From an uncultured Bacilli bacterium (GTDB taxonomy: Bacteria; Bacillota_I; Bacilli_A; RF39; UBA660): DNA of 38,212 nucleotides. Below, piece by piece: positions 30,426 to 38,212 of the stretch. The position numbers and the translations under genes were made by a program. Position 1 is the first letter of the stretch. Every line of letters begins with the position of its first letter. The notes beneath the pieces are model-generated. The model did no database searches and had not been told where the DNA came from. It saw nothing but the letters and a program-made list of their open reading frames with translations. The stretch lies in assembly GCA_934098455.1 (NCBI GenBank), contig CAKOOU010000009.1, forward strand, positions 1-38,212, written 5' to 3'.

Positions 30426-30648
30426 CTATTTTTTCGAATCTATAAACTTGTTTAACATCAGGATATTTTTCCTTATCAACTAATGAATTAAACATATCAA
30501 GAGGTCTTACCCAATATTGTTTATTTTTAATATGGTAATAAACTACTTCTTCTTCCATAGTTTCTGTATTTTTAGCAACACAAACTATTCGAACAACGTG
30601 ACCTTTAAAATGTTTATAAACTTCTCCAATTTTTATTTGTCTATTCAT
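30409..30648 (-). CDS. DUF1653 family protein
   Basis: The 79-residue protein matches DUF1653: KIGEVYKHFKGHVVRIVCVAKNTE, EEEVVYYHI, QYWVRPLDMFNSLVD and YRFEKIE. Family members are small soluble proteins of unknown role. The ATG at 30648 overlaps the pnp stop by 8 bp and a longer frame reading back into pnp is unlikely. It is the last gene of the rpsO-pnp unit. Confidence 0.9.
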   Translation of the reverse strand: MNRQIKIGEVYKHFKGHVVRIVCVAKNTETMEEEVVYYHIKNKQYWVRPLDMFNSLVDKEKYPDVKQVYRFEKIESDSE

Positions 30649-32815
30649 CTTTTTTCTTTTTATCTTTACCCTTATCTTCTTTTTTCTTAGGTTTTGGTAA
30701 AGCATCCTTACGACTTAAATTTAATCTTCCACGATTATCATATCCTAAAGATTTAACAATGATTTCATCTCCAACTTTAACAACATCACTAGTTTTTTCA
30801 ACTCTTTCATGAGCTAGTTGTGAAACATGTACTAATCCTTCACATCCTGGCCATAATTCTACAAAGCATCCAAATTCTTCAACTTTAACAACTTTTCCAG
30901 TATATGTTTTACCATCTTCAACAACTCTAACAATATTTTTAATCATTTCTGCGGTTTTATCAATTACATTTTTGTCTGTATGATATATAATAACTCTACC
31001 ATCATCTTCTAAATCAACTTTAACAGCATCTTTATCATTAACAGTTTTAACATTACTTGCATCAAGTATAATTTTAGTAATCATTTCTCCACCACGACCA
31101 ATAACATCTTTAATCTTTTCAGGGTCTATATTAAATGTTGCAATCTTAGGAGCATAAGGACTTAATTCTTTTCTAGGTTCACTAATAACTGTTTCCATCA
31201 AATCAAGAATTTCCATTCTAGCTTTTTTAGCTTGAGCTAAAGCTTCTTTCAATATTTCACGTGTTACACCTTTAATTTTAATATCCATTTGTAAAGCACA
31301 AATACCATCTCTAGTACCAGCAACTTTAAAGTCCATATCACCCATGTGGTCTTCTAATCCTTGAATATCTGTAAGTATTGTATACTTATCACCTTTAGTA
31401 ATAAGTCCCATAGCAATACCAGCAACTGGTGCTTTAATAGGAACACCTGCAGCCATTAAAGATAAACATCCAGCACATATACTTGCTTGACTAGAACTTC
31501 CATTACTTTCTAAAATTTCACTAACTACACGAATAGTATAAGGAAATTCTTCTTCAGTAGGAATAACTTGTAATAATGCTCTTTCACCCAAAGCACCATG
31601 ACCGATTTCACGTCTTCCAGGACTACCATATCTACCAGTTTCACCAACACTAAATGCAGGGAAATTATAATGAAGCATAAATCTCTTAGTATCTTCAATT
31701 CCAAGTCCATCTAAAATTTGATGTTCTCCAATAGCACCTAAAGTAGTTGTCGATAAAGCTTGAGTTTGACCTCTTGTAAATAAAGCAGAACCATGAGTAC
31801 GAGGAAGTAAATCAATTCTAGCACTAAGTGGTCTAATTTCATCCATCTTACGTCCATCAGGTCTAATCTTATCTTCAGTTATTAATTTTCTAACTTCTTC
31901 TCCTTCAATTATATCAACAATCTTTTTAACTGTTTTTAAAATATTTTCTAATTCTTCACTATCAACATAAATTTCATTAAAATGATTAATTGCCTCTTCT
32001 TTAACTTCATCTATTCTTGCATATTTTTCTAACTTATCTTTTATTTGTATAGCCTCTAACATATCATTAGTACTAAATTCTCTTACAGCCTTATCAAGTT
32101 CTGGATCAATACTAGCAAGTTCTACTTCAGTTTTTTTAACTCCAATTTTCTTAATAATTTTCTTTTGAAATTGACATAATTTTTTAATTGCTTTTTGTCC
32201 AAATTCTAAAGCATCAAGCATAACCTCTTCACTTACTTGTTTACATCCAGCTTCAATCATACAAATATCTGTTTCAGTACCAGCAACTGTTAATGTTAAT
32301 TCTGTTTGTTCTAACTCTTCACTTGTTGGATTAATAATAAACTTCTTACCAATCTTACCAACAACAACACCTGCAACAGGTCCATCAAAAGGAATATTAG
32401 ATATTCCAAGTGCTAAACTTGAACCAAATAAAGCAGTCATTTCAGGACTATTATCAGGGTCAACTGATAAAATAGTATTAATAACTTGTACTTCATTTCT
32501 AAAATTTTCATCAAACATAGGTCTAATAGGTCTATCTATTAAACGTGCTGCTAATGTAGCATTTTCACTAGGTCTACCTTCTCTTTTAATAAATCCACCA
32601 GGTATCTTACCTACAGAATATAATTTTTCATTATATACAACTGTTAAAGGAAAAAAGTCTGCAGTACTAACATTATTACTCATTACAGCAGCAGTTAAAA
32701 CAACTGTATCTCCATATCTTACTAATACAGCACCATTACTTTGTTTAGCAAGTTCTCCATTTTCTACAACCAATTTTCTCCCCATAAAATCTAATTCAAA
32801 AACATTTTTATCCAT
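30641..32815 (-). CDS. pnp: Polyribonucleotide nucleotidyltransferase (PNPase)
   Basis: PNPase degrades RNA 3' to 5' with phosphate and can also add tails. The 724-residue protein contains two RNase PH-like domains (1 to about 220 and about 310-540, with LFTRGQTQALSTTTLG, GSPGRREIGHGALGERAL and SSSQASICAG), the linking helical domain, a KH domain (IDPEKIKDVIGRGGEMI) and an S1 domain (GKVVKVEEFGCFVELWPGCEGLVH), ending in a Lys-rich tail. Length and order are canonical. It follows rpsO, the conserved arrangement in many bacteria, with a weak terminator between them. AGGAGGT precedes the start. Confidence 0.97.
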   Translation of the reverse strand: MDKNVFELDFMGRKLVVENGELAKQSNGAVLVRYGDTVVLTAAVMSNNVSTADFFPLTVVYNEKLYSVGKIPGGFIKREGRPSENATLAARLIDRPIRPMFDENFRNEVQVINTILSVDPDNSPEMTALFGSSLALGISNIPFDGPVAGVVVGKIGKKFIINPTSEELEQTELTLTVAGTETDICMIEAGCKQVSEEVMLDALEFGQKAIKKLCQFQKKIIKKIGVKKTEVELASIDPELDKAVREFSTNDMLEAIQIKDKLEKYARIDEVKEEAINHFNEIYVDSEELENILKTVKKIVDIIEGEEVRKLITEDKIRPDGRKMDEIRPLSARIDLLPRTHGSALFTRGQTQALSTTTLGAIGEHQILDGLGIEDTKRFMLHYNFPAFSVGETGRYGSPGRREIGHGALGERALLQVIPTEEEFPYTIRVVSEILESNGSSSQASICAGCLSLMAAGVPIKAPVAGIAMGLITKGDKYTILTDIQGLEDHMGDMDFKVAGTRDGICALQMDIKIKGVTREILKEALAQAKKARMEILDLMETVISEPRKELSPYAPKIATFNIDPEKIKDVIGRGGEMITKIILDASNVKTVNDKDAVKVDLEDDGRVIIYHTDKNVIDKTAEMIKNIVRVVEDGKTYTGKVVKVEEFGCFVELWPGCEGLVHVSQLAHERVEKTSDVVKVGDEIIVKSLGYDNRGRLNLSRKDALPKPKKKEDKGKDKKKKDE

Positions 32816-32848
32816 TCTTTACCTCCTACAAATATCAATATTTTCAAA

Positions 32849-32876
32849 AAATAAAAGACACAAAAAATAATGTGCC
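32849..32876 (-). terminator. Terminator/attenuator between rpsO and pnp
   Basis: Minus strand GGCACA (32876-32871) pairs with TGTGTC (32862-32857), one G-U, then TTTTATTTTTT. Partial readthrough would supply pnp. Confidence 0.6.
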
Positions 32877-33145
32877 TACTTTCTTATATTTAATTCTTTA
32901 ATTAGTTCTCTATAACTAACTACATCAGTTCTTTTTAAATAGTCTAATAAACTACGTCTCTTACCAACTTTCATTAATAATCCACGTTTAGAATGATAAT
33001 CATGTTTATGAACTTTTAAATGTTCAGTTAAATCATTAATTTCATCTGTTAATATAGCTATTTGAACTTTACTTGAACCAGTATCTTTTTCGTCTTTACC
33101 AAACTTTTTAACTAATTCAGCTTTTCTTTCTTTTGTAACTGCCAT
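32876..33145 (-). CDS. rpsO: 30S ribosomal protein S15
   Basis: S15 binds the central domain of 16S rRNA. The start at 33145 follows ATGGAGG and gives the canonical 89 residues; in-frame codons further upstream belong to the leader. Visible features are FGKDEKDTGSSKVQIAILT, HLKVHKHDYHSKRGLLMKVGKRRSLLDYLK and the end ELNIRK. It heads the rpsO-pnp transcript. Confidence 0.98.
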   Translation of the reverse strand: MAVTKERKAELVKKFGKDEKDTGSSKVQIAILTDEINDLTEHLKVHKHDYHSKRGLLMKVGKRRSLLDYLKRTDVVSYRELIKELNIRK

Positions 33146-33227
33146 AAAATTAACCTCCATTTTTCTATTAACCGTCATATCATAGATATAATTCGGAGTA
33201 AATTAAATCCATGAAATAACTTTTACA
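33146..33227 (-). promoter_or_regulatory. rpsO 5' leader
   Basis: The promoter at 33234-33262 predicts an 80-nt leader. S15 autoregulates through its leader in several bacteria. I cannot establish a specific S15-binding fold here. Confidence 0.3.
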
Positions 33228-33233
33228 TTTGAT

Positions 33234-33262
33234 ATTATACACATAAATCATCATTTATGCAA
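33234..33262 (-). promoter_or_regulatory. Promoter of rpsO
   Basis: Minus strand: -35 TTGCAT (33262-33257), 17-bp spacer, -10 TATAAT (33239-33234). Confidence 0.8.
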
Positions 33263-33299
33263 GTATTTTTCACATCATTTCATAGAATAAATTATCAAA

Positions 33300-33345
33300 G
33301 CCAAAAAGTTTTTCGGCCCACACTCGAAAAGCTTTCTTTTTTTCT
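33300..33345. terminator. Nested inverted repeat downstream of ynbB
   Basis: GCCAAAAAG/TTTTTCGGC and CGAAAA with TTTTCG form overlapping hairpins, with a T-run on the plus side. On the minus strand the tail is only moderately T-rich. It probably ends the GDPD-ynbB operon. Confidence 0.45.
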
Positions 33346-33364
33346 GATTTTTTCAACTACAAAA

Positions 33365-34600
33365 CTATTTATTTAATAAATAATCTATAGCACATATTAA
33401 AGTATACTTTCCAGTTTCATAAGTTAATCCACCTTGTTGATAAGCAATAAAAGGACTTCTAACAGGACCATCACAACTCATCTCAATACTTGAACCTTGC
33501 GTAAATGCACCACTAGCCATAATAACTTCATCATCATAACCAGGTGTTTTTACTGGAATTGGTAAAACATTTGAATCTATAGCACTTCCATTTTGTATTC
33601 CTTGTACATATTTTATTAATTTATCCTTATCATTAAATATTACATTTTCTACTATATCTGCTCTTTCCTCATTATATTTAGGTTCAACATTATATCCTAA
33701 TTTTTCTAATACCACACTAGTTAAAATAGAAACTTTTAAACTACTTCTAACAACACTAGGCGCAAAAAATAATCCTTTCAAAAAATCTTTATTAGCACCT
33801 AAACTAGGTCCAACATCAATTCCCTCTCCTGGCAAAGTTAATCTTTCAGCACATAATAGAATATATTCTTTCTTTCCAACAATATAAGCACCATTATTAC
33901 ATATTCCAGCACCCAAATTTTTTATTAAAGAACCAACCACTACATCAGCACCAACATCACTAGGTTCTAAATTACTAACCAATTCACAATAACAATTATC
34001 AACCATAATAATTACATCTTTATCAATACTTCTTATTAAATCTATAACTCTCTTAACCTTATCAATAACTAAACTCTTTCTAGTACTATAACCTTTACTT
34101 CTTTGAATATGTATTAATTTATATTTTTTATTTTTTAAAGCACACTCTATCTTATCATAATCAAAATCATCATTAATTAAATCAATCTCTTCATATTTAA
34201 TACCAAAACTAATTAAACTACTATCATTCTCTTTTATACCTATTACTTCATGTAAAGTATCATATGGAGTACCACTAATAGATAACATAATATCCCCTGG
34301 TCTTAATAATCCAAATAAACATACACACAAAGCATGAGATGCACTAATAAATTGATTTCTAACTAAACTAGCTTCTGTATGAAATATATCACTATACACT
34401 TTTTCGACAACATCACGCCCTATATCACCATATCCATACCCTGTAGTACTATTAAAATGAACTTCACTAACATTATTATTTCTAAAAGCATCCATCACTT
34501 TAAAAGTATTTTCTTCACATATTTTATCTACTTTATCAAATTCACTTTTTAATTCATTTTCACATTCATTTACTAACTTAATTATATCTTCTTTATTCAT
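33365..34600 (-). CDS. ynbB: YnbB-type PLP-dependent enzyme (methionine gamma-lyase-like)
   Basis: The 411-residue protein matches the YnbB family, annotated as aluminium-resistance or methionine gamma-lyase-related. It has HFNSTTGYGYGDIGRDVVEKVYSDIFHTE, QFISASHALCVCLFGLLRPGD, the PLP-binding Lys in VVGSLIKNLGAGI, and GEGIDVGPSLGANKDFLKGLFFAPS. The fold is type I PLP enzyme; the true substrate is not established. Its ATG overlaps the SDR stop (ATGA), so it is translationally coupled and is last in a five-gene operon. Confidence 0.88.
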   Translation of the reverse strand: MNKEDIIKLVNECENELKSEFDKVDKICEENTFKVMDAFRNNNVSEVHFNSTTGYGYGDIGRDVVEKVYSDIFHTEASLVRNQFISASHALCVCLFGLLRPGDIMLSISGTPYDTLHEVIGIKENDSSLISFGIKYEEIDLINDDFDYDKIECALKNKKYKLIHIQRSKGYSTRKSLVIDKVKRVIDLIRSIDKDVIIMVDNCYCELVSNLEPSDVGADVVVGSLIKNLGAGICNNGAYIVGKKEYILLCAERLTLPGEGIDVGPSLGANKDFLKGLFFAPSVVRSSLKVSILTSVVLEKLGYNVEPKYNEERADIVENVIFNDKDKLIKYVQGIQNGSAIDSNVLPIPVKTPGYDDEVIMASGAFTQGSSIEMSCDGPVRSPFIAYQQGGLTYETGKYTLICAIDYLLNK

Positions 34601-35271
34601 ATTTCTATAACACTTCCACTTTCTACATCACCAGTTGCTATATCAAAAATCTTCTTAGCAACATAATCTTTATCCAACAACTCATTCTGTCCAATTCTCT
34701 TCATCTCATTACTCAAATAAAGAGGATTCATATTCATTACACTTTCTGTATTAATCCAACCAGGACAGATACAAATTATTTTTTTATCTTTATAATATAA
34801 ACTTAAATTACAAGATAAATTAATAATACCTGCTTTACTACTGGAGTAATCTAAACTAATAGGACTATAAGTATCAATACCATCTTTACTACTAATATTA
34901 ACAATAGTTTTAACATTTTTAGCATACTTACACATCATATAAGTACCGCCTAAATTAACTTCAACAACTTTCATAAACTCTTCAAAACTCTTATCTTCAA
35001 TATAATTATCCATAGATAAACTAGCATTATTTATTAAAATATCTATATCAAATTCATTAAACATATCTTTTACATCATCTTTACAAGTAATATCAATTCT
35101 CTTTGCAATACAATTAACATTATATTTACTACTAACTTCATCACATAATTTTAAAGCCTTATCTTTATTACTTAAATAACCAATAATAACATTATATTGA
35201 TTGCTAGCAAAAACATTTACAAGACTTTTACCTAGTCCTTGACTTCCCCCAGTTATTAAAACATATTTCAT
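34597..35271 (-). CDS. Short-chain dehydrogenase/reductase (FabG-like)
   Basis: The 224-residue Rossmann protein has the NAD(P)-binding GGSQGLGKS near residue 8, DILINNAS (NNAG-type), a Ser in VNISSKDG, and the catalytic YxxxK as YSSSKAG, followed by ICPGWINTE. It resembles FabG-type ketoreductases. No fatty-acid genes are near; the neighbours are thymidine salvage and a PLP enzyme, so the substrate is unknown. It ends in the start of ynbB (ATGA overlap). Confidence 0.88.
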   Translation of the reverse strand: MKYVLITGGSQGLGKSLVNVFASNQYNVIIGYLSNKDKALKLCDEVSSKYNVNCIAKRIDITCKDDVKDMFNEFDIDILINNASLSMDNYIEDKSFEEFMKVVEVNLGGTYMMCKYAKNVKTIVNISSKDGIDTYSPISLDYSSSKAGIINLSCNLSLYYKDKKIICICPGWINTESVMNMNPLYLSNEMKRIGQNELLDKDYVAKKIFDIATGDVESGSVIEI

Positions 35272-35317
35272 ATAACCACCAAAAATATAATATTATATAA
35301 AAAAGAATAAGTCAAAA

Positions 35318-35995
35318 CTATTTTAACTTATCTTTAACATATTCATAAACATCATTATTTATTTCTTCAATTGTTCTTATTCTTTCATCTTCAACACAAT
35401 ATATTATCTTATAATTGTATTTGCTAGCCATTAAACTATATGTTTCTTCAGCATTATGTAAATATTCTACATCTTTTTCAACCTCATCAGGTGCTTCTCC
35501 ACGTTTATTTCTAAGTTCAATAGTATATTGATATGGCATAAACAAAAATAATACCATATCTGGTCTAGGAAGTTCTAACAAATCATATTCAAAACTTTCC
35601 AACCAATTCATCATATCTAACTTTTCTTGTTTATCTTTTAATTTACCAGCTTGATGTCCCATATTGCTTTCAACATATCTATCTAATATAACATTTATGC
35701 CACTATCAAGCATTTTATTTATTTCATCAATATTATAAAGTCTATCAGCAGCATAATAGAGTGCAGCAACCTTAGGATTTAATTTACTTACATTAGAAAA
35801 AACAGATTCTCCTATATGACTCTTCCCCAAAAGTGCACCACCAATTATTTTACCTGTAGGAGTATCATACATAGGAAATGCTCTTTCTTCAATTTTAACT
35901 CCATCATTTTTTAATCTATTTAACAACATCTTAGCTTGAGTTTCTTTTCCACTACAATCTGTTCCTTCAATTACAATCAACTTACCTCTACTCAT
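35318..35995 (-). CDS. tmk: Thymidylate kinase
   Basis: Tmk phosphorylates dTMP to dTDP. The 225-residue protein has the P-loop IEGTDCSGKETQAK (residues about 9-22), AFPMYDTPTGKIIGG, ALYYAADRLYN, the DR motif ILDRYVESNMGHQAGK, and a lid region ELRNKRGEAPDEVEKD. The P-loop reads GTDCSGK rather than the common GxxGxGK(S/T) with Gly before Ser, a form seen in some thymidylate kinases. Its start overlaps the tdk stop by 8 bp; coupling with tdk gives a thymidine-to-dTDP salvage pair. Confidence 0.93.
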   Translation of the reverse strand: MSRGKLIVIEGTDCSGKETQAKMLLNRLKNDGVKIEERAFPMYDTPTGKIIGGALLGKSHIGESVFSNVSKLNPKVAALYYAADRLYNIDEINKMLDSGINVILDRYVESNMGHQAGKLKDKQEKLDMMNWLESFEYDLLELPRPDMVLFLFMPYQYTIELRNKRGEAPDEVEKDVEYLHNAEETYSLMASKYNYKIIYCVEDERIRTIEEINNDVYEYVKDKLK

Positions 35996-36524
35996 TACTC
36001 TTTCTCCTTTTTCTTAAACAATCTTCACACAAAGTAATATATCCACTATCGCCAACAACTATATCACTATCCTTACCACCCTCAAAATACGTATAACTAG
36101 CAGGTCTATTACATTCAGTACAGTATCCCTTACATATTTCAATTTCATCACTAACACTAAGTATATTAGGCATTATCCCAAAAGGTTTTTGTTCACTTGT
36201 CATATTTAACCCACATACATAAATATCAATATTCTTATCAATACTTAAATCTGTTAAAACACTAACATCCCCTTTCAAAAAATTACCTTCATCAATAAAT
36301 ATAGTTCTAGTATTTTTTTTTAGATGTTCTAATATATCACTTAAATCATCTATTAATATAGCATCTACATTCTCTTTAATATCTTTAGATTTTATACCAT
36401 CATCTCTAGTATTAATCCTAGGTTTAAAACACATTATATTCTTTTTATTCCACATTTTAAAATAAGTAGATAAAAGAGCAGTTGTCTTACCACTAAACAT
36501 AGGTCCTGTAAAAGTTTTTATCAT
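35988..36524 (-). CDS. tdk: Thymidine kinase (type II)
   Basis: Tdk phosphorylates thymidine to dTMP. The 178-residue protein has the P-loop GPMFSGKTTALL (residues about 6-17), IFIDEGNFL (Walker B, Asp-Glu), the lasso region, and four zinc-ligand-type Cys in CKGYCTECNRP and CEDCLRKR. The usual catalytic DEAQF is DEGNF here, retaining the essential Glu. The start overlaps the GDPD-like gene stop (ATGA). Confidence 0.93.
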   Translation of the reverse strand: MIKTFTGPMFSGKTTALLSTYFKMWNKKNIMCFKPRINTRDDGIKSKDIKENVDAILIDDLSDILEHLKKNTRTIFIDEGNFLKGDVSVLTDLSIDKNIDIYVCGLNMTSEQKPFGIMPNILSVSDEIEICKGYCTECNRPASYTYFEGGKDSDIVVGDSGYITLCEDCLRKRRKSNE

Positions 36525-37183
36525 TTAAATACCTCCTCAACATTATCTATAATCAAATTATTAAATATTTTAATATAATATTCAGCATCTTTTCTATTAT
36601 TTATCACACTACCAATAACATAATAATCATCTTTTAAAATATTAATTTCTCTTTTCTCTAACATATTATATTTAACATTAATAACATCAACATCATAATT
36701 TCTATCTAAATACTTAATATTTTTATCTTCAATATTAAGCCCTACTACATACTTTTTTTTATAATGTTTTATTACATCTATATCATCACTTAATATTAAA
36801 AACTTTCCTTTATAATTATCTAATATCTTACTTAATTTATTTCTAAATACTTTATCATTATCATAAATATTTATTACTACTGGCACTTTACCATCAATAT
36901 TATTTAAAACATCAATTAAATTAGGAATATTATATCCACTTATATAGTCTAATTCTTCTTTACTTAACGTATTTATATTATCTTTTAATTTTAATAATCT
37001 AGTACCATCTTTATCACTAAATACTATAATTTCATCACTAGTATATCTAACATCTATACTAACACTTAAATTATTTTTAACAGCATACATAATAGATTCT
37101 AAACTATTTTCATATATAGTTATATTATTATATATACCCCTATAGGCAATAATAGAGTTTTTTAAAAAATCACATTTTCCCAT
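36521..37183 (-). CDS. Degenerate glycerophosphodiester phosphodiesterase-like protein
   Basis: The 220-residue protein is GDPD-like: IIAYRGIYNN, YENSLESIMYAV, SIDVRYTSDEIIVFSDKDGTRLL, LSKEELDYI, then IPNLIDVLNNI and VVINIYDND. In active enzymes the catalytic positions are AHRG, ENT, ElD and HD. Here they read AYRG (Tyr14), ENS, SID (Ser42) and SD (Ser56). Both catalytic His and one metal-binding Glu are therefore replaced, and it is probably not an active phosphodiesterase. It is the first gene of the operon with tdk, tmk, SDR and ynbB. AAGGTGATGTT precedes the start. Confidence 0.75.
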   Translation of the reverse strand: MGKCDFLKNSIIAYRGIYNNITIYENSLESIMYAVKNNLSVSIDVRYTSDEIIVFSDKDGTRLLKLKDNINTLSKEELDYISGYNIPNLIDVLNNIDGKVPVVINIYDNDKVFRNKLSKILDNYKGKFLILSDDIDVIKHYKKKYVVGLNIEDKNIKYLDRNYDVDVINVKYNMLEKREINILKDDYYVIGSVINNRKDAEYYIKIFNNLIIDNVEEVFK

Positions 37184-37203
37184 AACATCACCTTACTAAG
37201 AAA

Positions 37204-37212
37204 ATTTTATCA
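37204..37212 (-). promoter_or_regulatory. Extended -10 promoter of the GDPD-tdk-tmk operon
   Basis: Minus strand TGATAAAAT (TAAAAT at 37209-37204) lies about 20 bp before the start codon; no clear -35. Confidence 0.4.
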
Positions 37213-37221
37213 TAATTTATC

Positions 37222-37254
37222 ATTAAAAAAAAGTATTACTAATTAAATACTTTT
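37222..37254 (-). terminator. Terminator of the right-edge surface-protein gene
   Basis: Minus strand AAAAGTATT (37254-37246) pairs with AATACTTTT (37237-37229), followed by TTTT. It separates the surface gene from the GDPD operon. Confidence 0.8.
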
Positions 37255-37310
37255 AATTTTTTAAAAGAAGTTTCTACCAAAATTCATAAAACATTTAATA
37301 TATAATTTTT

Positions 37311-38212
37311 TTATTCCATAACTATTTTATATGGGTCACTACTTGTTCCTGTTCCTGTGAATTTAATGTCTTGTTTTAAATTTATAGTTGGCCTGAAACC
37401 AAAAGAATATTCAACAAAATTAAAACTTAAACTACCATACATATAATGAAAATTCCATATGTAAGCGGAGAAACCATTACAACCATTTGGAGCTGAAAAC
37501 CACCAATAAGAAGTTATTGAAGAATTATACAAATAATATGCTTTATTAGTTTGATTATATTTATAAGCTCCAGCATATGCCACTTCATCTGCAGTAAGTA
37601 GTCCAATTGGATATTTCAAGTCACCATTAGTCTCCTTTCCATTAGGTAATATGCCCTTTGTTGTTGTATATCTTGAATAATTATCCATCGCCTTCTCTGC
37701 ACATTTGAACGTTGGCTTAGAAGGTGTAATATCTGTTGTTCCACTGCTATATGTTAGTCTCTCTGCTGAAGAATAATATGTTTCATTTGTTCCATATCCT
37801 AATTGTTTTGTTACTCCACCTATTCCATTCTCTGCAAGTGTTTTATCTCCGCAAAATAATGTGTCACTTAAATAGTTTGCATAATTTGTTTTCAAATTGT
37901 CTTCATACCATTTGTCTACTGCAACTTTTATTGTACTATCATTTTTATTTTCATGTGTTGCTTCATATGTTGTACTTCCTGCTGTTCCATACATATAACC
38001 TACATATGCATTATCGCTATTCGTAGCATTAAATGCTGTTTTTATTGCATTACCACTTGAATCTTTTGCAACGTCATCTAGTATAAGTCTTATTGACCCA
38101 TCTCCATTTATTCTTACTATTCTCCAAACTTTATCTGCAAACGATACATAATTATCTATTACATTTCCTCTAAAATAATAACTTGTTCCATAATCATCTG
38201 GCGCTGTATTTA
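37311..38212 (-). CDS. Partial surface protein (DUF6273-like), 5' end beyond the window
   Basis: The frame stays open to the window edge, giving at least 300 C-terminal residues; the Met near 37994 is internal. The visible part begins with SYYFRGNVIDNYVSFADKVW and RIVRINGDGSIRLIL, followed by NAYVGYMYG, AEKAMDNYSRY, YPIGLLTADEVAYAGAYKYN, ITSYWWFSAPNG and FGFRPTINLKQDIKFTG. The WWFSAP...FRPTINL end resembles secreted proteins annotated DUF6273 in uncultured Bacillota, possibly with a lectin-like fold. Two Cys are visible (FCGD, FKCAE). The N-terminal signal is not in the window. Function unknown, probably extracellular. Confidence 0.7.
   Translation of the reverse strand, partial: NTAPDDYGTSYYFRGNVIDNYVSFADKVWRIVRINGDGSIRLILDDVAKDSSGNAIKTAFNATNSDNAYVGYMYGTAGSTTYEATHENKNDSTIKVAVDKWYEDNLKTNYANYLSDTLFCGDKTLAENGIGGVTKQLGYGTNETYYSSAERLTYSSGTTDITPSKPTFKCAEKAMDNYSRYTTTKGILPNGKETNGDLKYPIGLLTADEVAYAGAYKYNQTNKAYYLYNSSITSYWWFSAPNGCNGFSAYIWNFHYMYGSLSFNFVEYSFGFRPTINLKQDIKFTGTGTSSDPYKIVME

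Noticed and set aside
30649..30705. 19-codon N-terminal extension of the DUF1653 frame
   Set aside because: It lies wholly within pnp in another frame, is Lys/Arg-rich by shadowing, and family members begin at the ATG at 30648.
1..38212. CRISPR arrays, insertion sequences or rRNA genes
   Set aside because: I found no regularly spaced repeats, no transposase with terminal repeats and no rRNA sequence in either strand.

Overview
This window looks like the end of a contig (or contig-end window) from a very AT-rich, low-GC Gram-positive bacterium using the standard bacterial code: TGA is a stop at the SDR/ynbB and GDPD/tdk junctions, and Trp is TGG. Strong AGGAGG/AGGTG ribosome sites, TATAAT promoters (many with an extended TGn element), Bacillota-type S4, NusA, YlxR and PrsA, and sporulation markers (Gpr protease, SpoIID, two YjcZ-like mini-proteins) point to an endospore-forming or formerly spore-forming Bacillota, probably an uncultured gut lineage. 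The lineage is inference.

Layout. 1-4740: nusA-infB operon on the minus strand (rimP-nusA-fic-ylxR-infB), unusual in having a one-domain RimP, an inserted fic gene and no ylxQ. 4786-5600: rpsD on the plus strand with a structured leader. 5584-11323: LtaS-type sulfatase, dnaE and a putative HExxH protein. 11383-13890: rpmB, a HerA-type ATPase and a tandem YjcZ pair. 13829-16380: PrsA foldase, a gene remnant, a small membrane protein and recX under a LexA-like site. 16440-19600: a secreted dockerin-bearing glucosaminidase and a membrane-anchored Ig/cadherin-like protein, a possible surface pair. 19593-21864: acidic coiled-coil protein, small partner ORF and DUF1294 protein. 21885-23710: accessory strip with structured RNA element A, an antirepressor remnant, an unknown gene and tRNA-Pro, part of which is duplicated in inverted orientation. 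23808-27245: lone prepilin, OGG-type glycosylase, then gpr and spoIID converging. 27346-27680: structured RNA element B. 27768-28515: tRNA-Arg and an unknown gene. 28522-33145: cysteine desulfurase, DedA, and rpsO-pnp-DUF1653. 33365-37183: an operon of a degenerate GDPD, tdk, tmk, SDR and ynbB. 37311-end: a surface protein that runs off the window.

The most unusual signal is the pair of elements A (21921-22148) and B (27382-27622). Each has a promoter placing the start at a GAG, a 5'-3' long-range helix closing the whole RNA just before a U-run, a shared Shine-Dalgarno/start block that can be folded away, and a short ORF. Each also has an extended -10 promoter on the opposite strand just downstream. 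That antisense unit would end at a hairpin plus T-run inside the element, giving an antisense RNA of about 120 nt that overlaps the 3' half. This is the geometry of a type I toxin-antitoxin locus, but neither peptide resembles a toxin family I know.
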